DNA of 64,000 nt, from positions 20,370,388 through 20,434,387 of the forward strand of contig CM065187.1 of the NCBI GenBank assembly GCA_033026295.1. Reading direction: 5' to 3'. The notes beneath the pieces are model-generated. The model was not told where the DNA came from. It saw only the letters and a list, made by a program, of their open reading frames with translations, and made no database searches. Shown piece by piece: positions 56,221 through 64,000 of this stretch. Numbering within the stretch: the first letter of the stretch is position 1; every line of letters begins with the position of its first letter. This DNA is from Channa striata. Taxonomy: Eukaryota > Chordata > Actinopteri > Anabantiformes > Channidae. The translations under genes and the position numbers were made by a program.

Positions 56221-59200
56221 ATGGCGCAGGGCCTCAAAGAAAGATTTGAGAAGTTTCTCCAGGAGAAGAATGTCGTGACAGATGTTTTGGCAAAAATCGA
56301 GTCGAAGACTGGAGTGAGCAGGACGTACATAGCTCTGGGTGAGTGTTGACAGGAGCGGAGGTGATAAGCGAGAAAACAGGAAGAGCATCACACACAGACA
56401 GAGGCAGCCAGCTAGTGTAACGTTAGAAGTAGCTGCATTTAGTCACAAGCTAACAACAGACATGAAACGGTGTTTATAGCCAGTAGCTGAGAAGAATGAG
56501 TGTAATGTTCAGTGTGGGCTTTATTTCTTGGAAGAAAAGCGGGACAAACGTGCTGTAATGTGTTGCAGCTGTCATCGCTGTCATCGCTGTTTACTTGGTC
56601 ATCGGTTATGGAGCCTCCCTGCTGTGCAACCTCATCGGCTTTCTTTACCCAGCCTATGTCTCGTAAGTGTATTATTCTTAGAACCGTTCTGCAGGGGCGG
56701 GGCCTGCCCCCCACCTCTCTGTTTCTGTCACACACACACACACACACACACGGAAACAGCATCTGACCATGATCTGGAATCTGACCAACTGAAATGATTA
56801 AATTTAAACCAAAAATCAACGTCTCTGCTCTACATCCTCTTGTCAAAAGCCCATAATGTAGAATAAGGCATGCCTCCTTTTTTTTATTCTTATATTTAAT
56901 GTCCTGCACATTTGTGAATGAAACACACAGAGGTGATACAGCAAACAAACTACAAGCTCTTAAGTTTCCTGCTGAATATCACACAGTATGCTCCACCTCC
57001 TTACTCGTGTTCCTCTGAAAGTCATGCTCAGAAAAAAATTGCAGTCAAACCAAGTACGTGAATAGCTTGTTTACAGCAAACAAGGTGTGTTCTTCATTTC
57101 GGCCCAAAGGCACTGGAATATTGAAAACAATATATCCACAAACACTGTCTTTCAGAGATTAAATAGTTTAAAAAAGTTGATATCATGATTATAGGGACTA
57201 AAGCTATTACACTTGTTACTATATTCATAGTTTGTTGACATGTTGAAATTTGAAAAAAGCTGAAATTAACTGAAATACTTTAGTTTTTATTAAAACAACA
57301 ACTAAATTTAACAGCATTGGGCACTTTTTGTTTGCATAAACATCCAAATCATACATTATGTAATATCCTATGTAGACATGTATAGGTGATCTTTTAGGTA
57401 TGATCGAGCTTGACAGTTTAGAGCTTTATAGGTAAGAAGCAGGGTTTTAAATTCTATTCTACATTTAATGGGAAGCCGATGGAGAGAAGCTAATGAAGGT
57501 GAAATATGATCTCTCTTACCAATCCCAGTCAGTAATCTTGCTGCAGCATTTTGGATTAATTGGAGGCTTTTTAGAGAGTTACTGGGGCAGCCTGAAAGTA
57601 GAGAATTACAGTAGTCCAATCTAGAAGTAACGAATGCATGAACCAGTTTTTCAGCATCAGTGTGAAACAGGATGCTCCTAATTTTGGCAATGTTACGTAG
57701 GTGGAAGAAGGCTGTTCTAGAGATTTGTTTTATGTGTGAGCTAAATGACTCTGAGATTCCTAGCAGTAGTACTGGGGGCCAGAGTTATGTGACCTACCCA
57801 GCTTATGTCTCACAATGGAGTCCAAATAAGGTAACTTCAGTTTGTCATAAATTTATAAGCAGGAAATTGTACTTTACACCACTAACTATTTCTTTTACAC
57901 CTTTTATGTCTCTTACATCATATTCCTCTTTCTTTTCAGAATTAAGGCCATTGAAAGTGCCACCAAAGAGGATGACACCAAATGGCTGACCTACTGGGTG
58001 GTATATGGAGTCTTCAGTGTGGCAGAGTTTTTTGCTGACATCTTCCTCTCTTGGTTCCCATTCTACTACATTGGAAAGGTAATTAGCTGTGGTCAGTCAA
58101 TTACATACAAATGTTCTGTAACACTGCTTCATAAAATGTCTGTACAAGGGTCGCAGTGGTATGAAAATTGATGGTAATCTTCAGTTAGTGTAACGGATTG
58201 AGGTTGCGAGAATTTACCATTTGGCTTAAGTACTATTTACCATTTATAAATTGAACTGAATCATCAACTTTCATCTCTAAGTGGGAACTGCCCAGGAATT
58301 ACTCTTTAGTAGCAGCAGAGGAGAGGGCAAGAAAAAGCATAAATATTATTCAAATACAAAAAGTGACTCCGCCCTGTTCTTTCTTGTAGTTTCCCTTCAC
58401 TCACTGCCATCAACGTCTGAGTTTTAAGTCAGCTAATCCAAAGTGAATTTCTGATGGATTTTCTGCTCATCATATCTGTTGATTCTCAATTTCTACCCTC
58501 TCTGGACTGATTCAGAAGGCAAAGCTTGACTTGATAGAGAAGATAGAGAAGAGGCCTGTTTTGACCAGTTGCATTGTTTTCTGTCGTCTGCATACTGTAA
58601 TTAATGACCATGAGCTCAGACAAAATTTATTCTCATATTGAATGTAACAAAGATGCTCAGTATTTACAGTGAAAATAAAAACATATCCTGTGTTCCACTT
58701 TTCAAAAACTCCTTTAAATTCGGATGATATTGAGAATGACTTTGGCTTAAGTTGAACAAATAGGGTCCACTCATATTGTGCAACAGCAACAAAATGAAAG
58801 TATTTTTCTCCCTACTCCTTTTTCCATCTTTGATTTTAGCACAAACATTGGTGTTTGGTGTGTTGTAACAGTGACATTTTTAAAATTAGACTTTCAGTAC
58901 AGTACAGCCTCTAAAGTATGTGTGGTTCTAGTTTGATGAAAGAGTTCTTGTCTTCTTTCACAGTGTGCCTTTTTGCTGTGGTGCATGGCTCCAACTCAGT
59001 CCAATGGATCCATCCAAATTTATAACCGCATCATTCGACCATTTTTTCTGAAGAATGAAGCCAAGATTGATGATGTGGTGAAGAACATCAAGGACAAGGC
59101 GTCGGAAGCCGCTGACAAGATTAAAGATGAGGGTGAGTAAATCCGTGTGTTTTTGTTGGGTTAACATCATTGACACAGAGCCCGACACAACTGTCATTTA

Positions 59201-59510
59201 CAAGTAAAGGGGAAAAACTGGTAAAATCTGGTAACTATGTATCAGCAAATATTCTGAAATGTTCAAATTCATCAGATTTTGTCACAGAAGAGATCAAGAA
59301 GAAAATAAACGTTATGTGAAAGACAACATTAAGAGAAAAAAAAACACATATATATATGTGTGTGTGTGTGTGTGTGTATGTGTTGGTAATAATGTGTCAA
59401 ATCTGTTTATAGCTAACAGAGTGTAAATAAATAAGACTATTGTGTGTAATTTGTTTACAGCCAAGAAAGCCACAGCAAATATCATGTTTGAGGAGAAGAA
59501 GAGCTCCTAA
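56221..59510 (+). CDS. reep5: reep5, receptor expression-enhancing protein 5 (DP1/Yop1 family)
   Basis: Exons 56221-56338, 56569-56662, 57940-58078, 58964-59132 and 59461-59510 (GT-AG, phases consistent) give 189 residues, the same length as mammalian REEP5. The protein bends ER membrane into tubules: hydrophobic hairpins wedge into the cytosolic leaflet, and a C-terminal amphipathic helix helps. Visible parts are an N-terminal amphipathic stretch (MAQGLKERFEKFLQEKN), a first hydrophobic hairpin (AVIAVIAVYLVIGYGASLLC, then FLYPAYVSIKAIES), a second one (WLTYWVVYGVFSVAEFFADI, then FLSWFPFYYIGKCAFLLWCM) and a charged tail (IIRPFFLKNEAKIDDVV). The YPAY-x-S-x-K-A-I-E and TYWVVYG blocks are TB2/DP1 signatures. 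REEP6 is the nearest alternative; length and tail favour REEP5. Confidence 0.93.
56729..56751. repeat. (CA)n microsatellite
   Basis: About eleven CA units in reep5 intron 2, some 65 bp after the exon 2 donor. Confidence 0.9.
57385..57791 (-). mobile_element. L2-type LINE fragment (ORF2 C-terminal coding part)
   Basis: The minus-strand sequence encodes DYCNSLLSGCPSNSLKSLQL, IQNAAARLLTGIGKRDHISP, SLASLHRLPIKCRIEFKTLL, then degenerates. Both ends are truncated. It lies in reep5 intron 2 and ends at 57791 next to an exon-2-like scrap (57795-57812). Confidence 0.85.
57795..57812 (+). other. Exon-2-like scrap in reep5 intron 2
   Basis: TACCCAGCTTATGTCTCA matches the end of reep5 exon 2 (TACCCAGCCTATGTCTCG) at 16 of 18 bases and would encode the same Y-P-A-Y-V-S. 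The frame continues QWSPNK to a possible donor (AAG|GTAACT at 57830/57831), but joining exon 3 from there would be out of phase. Could be a duplication scrap or chance. Confidence 0.35.
59347..59380. repeat. (TA)n(TG)n microsatellite
   Basis: A compound TA then TG run in reep5 intron 4, about 80 bp before the last exon. Confidence 0.9.
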
Positions 59511-59694
59511 GGAGGTTTCCATTCCACGGTCATTTCTGGAGCTGTTACAGAAAAATAATTGCCTTAAAACTGTTTATATTTAAGAGCTACAGTGCTAAAT
59601 CTTCATCCAGGTTGTATTAGATGTTAGATCACATGTGCTAAGTAAATCCACTCCCTTAAAGTCAGCTGACTATCTATACTGTCAGTGTAAACCA

Positions 59695-59700
59695 AATAAA
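59695..59700 (+). terminator. Polyadenylation signal of reep5
   Basis: AATAAA, partly repeated (AATAAAATAAAATACA), lies 185 bp after the reep5 stop and is followed by the GT-rich TGTTGTGGTTTGG stretch expected downstream of a cleavage site. Confidence 0.8.
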
Positions 59701-59719
59701 ATAAAATACAACCAACATC

Positions 59720-60459
59720 CTGTTGTGGTTTGGGATTATTGTTCAGTTTTTCTCTGTTCTAAAGTTTAGCTGAGAAATTTGAGTGAAATGGCAAAATGAG
59801 GTGCTAAGTAAAGGGAACTCACTCGTTATCTGCATCATATTTTAAAAAACAACTTTATTTTAGCAAACCCAAATGTAGTTTTACTTTAAGAGGATTGATG
59901 TGTGTGTAATCAAAGTTGAAAGTGTGATTTGAGTGACAACAAATAAAGCCATGGGGTCACCTAAAGGGGGAATCATACTTAAATCTGTACATTTGAGCAA
60001 ATGCTCAGTTATTCACTACGTTATACTGGTCACTATTAAAAGTTCTCATTGTTACCGTAATATTAAATGACATACCTTCTCCTTTGCATTCCATTATACT
60101 ACACTTATTCTTGTACCACTATATCTCACTCATATTTCATTTCATTTACAACACCAAATTGCTGTGTCTTGATACAGATAATCCTGTGACTTTATGCACA
60201 CAATTATCCACAGCTTCTCTGTGAAGCATATAATTCCTGCTGCTGTCTGATAAATTAATAAATGGCAGCAATGATGGTTTACAACTCGTGAACTATCATA
60301 AATATTGTTCGTAATTTTTCTTAGTGTTTTTATTTTTATGTCTGGTTAATTACAGCAGATGTAAAAAGGCCAAGTTTGGCCTAAGTGAAAAGGGACTTGA
60401 TTTTGGGCAGGTTTCTGTATTTGCATGCTGCTGCAAAGTAATACAACAAAAGTTCGGCA
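59720..60459. other. Intergenic stretch without recognised features
   Basis: AT-rich DNA between reep5 and the L2 copy at 60460. An AATAAA at 59940 is isolated. No exon or repeat is recognised. Confidence 0.4.
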
Positions 60460-62425
60460 ATGACTTCAGGACTTTCTTCACAAATAAAATCGTAGCTATT
60501 AGAAACAAAATTCACCAGACCCTCCCCACAAATACTGATGATTGTAATTTTGTTGTAAGACCTCAGTGTCCATAGAGCTTGCTGAGTTAACTTCAACTAT
60601 TATGGCATCTAAACCAACAACATGTCTGCTAGACCCTATTCCAGTTAGACTGCTCAAAGATGCTCTACCCTTATTAGACACGTTCGTATTAGATATCATT
60701 AATCTATCTTTAGAAACAGGATATGTACCAAAGGCCTATAAGGTAGCTGTAATCAAACCTCTATTTAAAAAACCTTGTCTGGATTCCAGGTGTCTTAGCC
60801 AATTACAGACTAATATCCAATCTCCCCTTTATTTCTAAAATACTTGAAAAAGTAGTTATAAAGCAATTATGTGACCACCTGCGCAGAAACGACTTGTTTG
60901 AAGAATTTCAGTCAGATTTAGAGTTCATCATAGCACAGAAACCACACTGATTAAAGTCACCAACGATCTTCTTCTGGCTTCAGATAACGGACTCGTCTCT
61001 ATACTAGTTCTGCTAGATCTTAGTGCTGCATTTGACACCATTGATCACAGAATTATTATTACAGAGACTAGAACATCTTATTGGAATTAAAGGAACAGCA
61101 CTAAATTGGTTTAAATCGTATCTATCAGATAGATTCCAATTTGTCCGTGTTAATGATGAATCTTCCACATACACAAAAGTTAGTTATGGAATTCCACAAG
61201 GCTCTGTATTAGGACCAATACTCTATATATATGTCTTCCCTTGGCAGCATTATTAGTCCCTTATGTCTTTCAGAAATAAGGAACTGGATGTAGTTTGACT
61301 ATAATTTCCTTCTTCTAAACTAAGATCAAACTGAAGTTATTGTGTTTGGGCCTAAAAGTCTAAGAAACATGTTGTCCAAGCATAATGTTACTTTAGATGA
61401 CATAACTCTGGCCCCCAATAGTACTGCAAGGAATATCTGACTCATTTTTGACCAGGAATTGTCATTTACCTCACACATACAACAAATCTCATGAACATTC
61501 TTCTTCCACCTACGGAACAAAAATTAGGAGCATTCTGTCTCAAAGTGATGAAAACCTGGTTCATGCATTTGTTACTTCTAGATTAGACTACTGTCATTCT
61601 CTACTTTCAGGATGCCCCAGTAACTCTCTAAAAAACCTTCAATTAATCCAAATTGCTGATTACTGACTGGGATTGGTAAGAGAAATCATATTTCACCTTC
61701 ATTAGCTTCTCTCCATTGGCTTCCCATTAAATGTAGAATATAATTTAAAACCCTTCTTCTTACCAATAGAGCTCTAAATGGTCAAGCTCCATCATATCTA
61801 AAAGATCTCCTAGTACCATATCATCCTACTAGACCACTTTAGTCTCAGAATGGAAGCCTACTAGTGGTTCCCAGAATGGGAGGCAGAGCCTTTAGCTATC
61901 AAGCTCCTGGAACCAGCTCCCAGACCAGCAGACACTCTCTCTACTTTTAAGACTAGGCTCAAAACCTTCCTCTTTGATAAAGCTTATAGTTAGTTCTAGT
62001 CCAGCTGCTATAGGCTTAGACTGCTTGGGGACCAACCCCTGAAGCACTGAGATACTTTCCTCCTCTCAGCCCACAACAGGTAGAAAAGTGCTATACAAGT
62101 ACAGACCATCACCACTGTATGACATTAACTCTTCTTTCTCCCGTAGTTGTGCTTCTCCCTCTCTCTTTCCCTGTCTTCAGGTGTCCCCGGCTTTGGAGCT
62201 GGTTGTCTTCCAGTGCGCAGCTACTGGTTCTACCAACCTACCCCAGGCAGATGGCCCATCCACCGAGCCTAGTTCTGCTTTTTCGTTTCCACTGTTGCCT
62301 AAAAGCTGCTCAAGGGGGATTTGTTGGGTTTCTCTAAAGGTCTTTATAGTCTTGACTTTATTATGTAAAGGGACTTGAGATGACTTTATTTATATAGCAC
62401 CAATAAACAACAAAGTTGAATTAAA
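60460..62425 (+). mobile_element. L2-type LINE copy D, 5'-truncated and worn
   Basis: The copy starts in the linker before the RT (AATGACTTCAGGACTTTCTT), runs through RT pieces (MASKPTTCLLDPIPVRLLKD; LGIKGTALNWFKSYLSD-like; YGIPQGSVLGPILY), the ORF2 C-terminus and the 3' UTR, and ends TTTATTTATATAGCACCAAT. The catalytic YADD segment is deleted between about 61250 and 61270. Frameshifts and stops are frequent. A short GTAGAAAAGTGCTATACAAG piece at 62077-62110 looks like a SINE tail within it. Confidence 0.85.
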
Positions 62426-63949
62426 GTGCGCTCCCGACTGAACTCCAAGCTTTTGGGAAGATCGTTTGACCTATAATACTTCTGCCATTCAGTTCAGTAA
62501 GTAAATAAATGTTACTCACCTCTGTGCAGCACAGTTTCAGAGAATTTCAGTGTCTGTGAGCATAAAGATTGGTCTGAATCTTTTGGGATTTAGGGTTGAA
62601 TTGAATTTTCCCTAATTTTATCAGCAATTTCTGTGTTCACGATGCATTTCCGACAAAGAAAAACTTTGCACTTTGAGAAAGATGCTATGAGCGAATATGG
62701 CGATTGATTTTTAATGGCTTCATAAACAACTATATAAAACAGTTCATAAAAAGTCATGCACTTTCAGTGTAAATTCATTTTGAAATTTAGAGGAAACTTA
62801 TGTACAACAGTGTGAACTGTAACAGTGACTTCATTCAGGTGGGTGGTTCACCACAAATATACTTGGCTGCATAGAAACATTATTGCCTACATAGAACATT
62901 AAATGAAAGGTAAAGAAAACCAATTAAAAAGATTTAAGATCTAAGTGTCCTATTTGGAATTGATTACATATCAGTTCCTTCCAACTTACCGATGCTGAAA
63001 CATTGAAACAAATGAAGCACTAGTTGAATAAATCTGAGAATTGTTAAAGAACTTTCCCTTTACCAAAAGTTACATTCTGAAAGCATTTATCATGAAAAAA
63101 AAACAACTATTGTACATAAAGTAAATCACAGAATGACAAAAAAGCCTGAGTTGATGGGGGAAAGTGATAATAAACCCAAAAAGCCTGAGGAAAAAGACCA
63201 CTGATTGACTATTTTACAAAAATGTACAACAGTATTACTGTAGAGGAAAAAAAAAGCATAATACAAATTGCTCTCATTTTTTTTTACAGCTAAGATATGT
63301 TATTAAATAATTCACACCTGGTGGAAGAAAGAAAACCTGTTGAGGAAAGAAGAAATTCTGTAAAATGAGGTACTTCAGGTGGTGAGCCTGAGCCCAGACT
63401 GGATTCAACCTTTACATCAATTTATAATGTGATTCATGTGACAATTGACATCTTATTGAGCTCACACTTAAATTAGGCATGATAATAGTCACATTAAAAC
63501 AAGGTGGACAGAGACAGACAAATATACAGAACAGTCAAATACAAGATCCAGTGTCATGGGGTTTGTGGGAATATGAGGCAGCACTCAGGGTCAAGTGTGT
63601 CCGTTTCCAAAGTGAACAAAAACGTTTATAAAAATAAAAAAAAGTGTGCTGCATGCTGTTGGGCATACACAACAATGCAGCTTTAAACTCTTAAATAGAA
63701 AAATATGCTTTGATGTTTTTTTAATTTTGTTTTTTTTTTAAATCTGCTACCTGGTTTAAGCTGCACCCTGGTGTTCATGACCCAGGGTCCCGAGATGAGC
63801 TGCAGCTAAAGCAAGGAGAGAAGACAGCCATGCTGAACTGACTGATACACAGTGCTTCAAACAGTTTCAGGTTGGAGTCAACAGTCCCTGTAAGGCATCT
63901 GCAGTGTTGCTGAGTCTATGGCTGCTACTTGCAGACCAGGCAGCTCCTG
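62426..63949. other. Region without recognised genes, possibly 3' UTR of a minus-strand gene
   Basis: AT-rich, with no repeat family that I recognise. If 63950-64000 is a terminal exon, this is at least partly its 3' UTR. An ATTAAA-type signal on the minus strand (TTTAAT at about 63720) could serve it. Confidence 0.3.
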
Positions 63950-64000
63950 TTATGTCTTGCGGCTGCTCCAGATCTGCTCCGGTGTGCTCTTGTGGTCTGA
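63950..64000 (-). CDS. Possible C-terminal end of a minus-strand gene (partial)
   Basis: The last 51 bases read on the minus strand as SDHKSTPEQIWSSRKT and a stop. The composition (hydrophilic, GC-richer than the flank) looks coding, and the gene would be convergent with reep5. Only 16 residues are visible and I do not recognise the family. A chance open stretch is possible. Confidence 0.3.
   Translation of the reverse strand, partial: SDHKSTPEQIWSSRKT

Noticed and set aside
56512..56797. Two plus-strand frames overlapping reep5 exon 2
   Set aside because: They are other frames of the exon extended into the intron and the CA repeat; the reep5 frame fits the family exactly.
56439..56948. 169-codon minus-strand frame in the reep5 region
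   Set aside because: It runs antisense across reep5 exon 2 and through the CA microsatellite; low-complexity Val/Cys run and no domain.
1..64000. CRISPR arrays, tRNA/rRNA genes, prokaryotic operons, novel defence-like systems
   Set aside because: Repeats present are dispersed eukaryotic transposons and microsatellites; tRNA-like promoters occur only as SINE heads. Nothing supports a bacterial or phage-type system.

Overview
This window looks like nuclear DNA of a ray-finned (teleost) fish, most likely a percomorph. It has small AT-rich introns with GT-AG junctions, vertebrate protein families split over many exons, and a repeat load of L2/Maui-type, RTE-type and Rex1/CR1-type LINEs, Tc1-like transposons and tRNA-derived SINEs. 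There is no sign of bacterial or plasmid sequence.

Three protein-coding genes lie on the + strand. (1) The 3' part of ythdc2, the m6A-reading RNA helicase (18 exons, 969-26836). The window opens inside the gene, so the N-terminal R3H, DEAH and ankyrin parts lie to the left. (2) Complete hmgcs1, cytosolic HMG-CoA synthase, with a TATA/CCAAT promoter near 42.1-42.3 kb, an untranslated first exon and nine coding exons (43610-50605; 515 aa; catalytic Glu95, Cys129 and His264 present). (3) Complete reep5, an ER-shaping REEP/DP1/Yop1 membrane protein (five exons, 56221-59510; 189 aa). A 16-residue C-terminal coding tail on the - strand at the extreme right edge (63950-64000) may belong to a fourth, convergent gene. 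The three genes do not form a pathway: RNA-modification reading, mevalonate/sterol synthesis and ER tubule shaping. Their proximity is synteny.

The 27.9-40.6 kb interval between ythdc2 and hmgcs1 is a retroelement nest. Two L2 elements lie in opposite orientation. The left copy still has an open SGNH-esterase-like reading frame ahead of its endonuclease/reverse transcriptase region. A third, 5'-truncated L2 copy sits inside its RT in reverse orientation, flanked by a TTTA duplication, which makes a 0.94-kb inverted repeat. The right L2 copy (34854-38484) has a possible AAATAG duplication and splits an unclassified sequence that could be an LTR-element remnant. Further right, a Tc1-like element has an L2 tail and a SINE inside it.

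Smaller L2, RTE, Rex1-like, Tc1 and SINE pieces and microsatellites occupy the introns and the remaining intergenic DNA. A 0.2-kb inverted-repeat element (MITE-like) lies downstream of hmgcs1. A worn L2 copy of about 2 kb lies downstream of reep5. I found no CRISPR array, tRNA/rRNA gene or convincingly new biological system. The most notable items are the nested L2 structure, the esterase-bearing L2 copy, the hmgcs1 promoter, the TG-repeat splice acceptor in hmgcs1 and the MITE.
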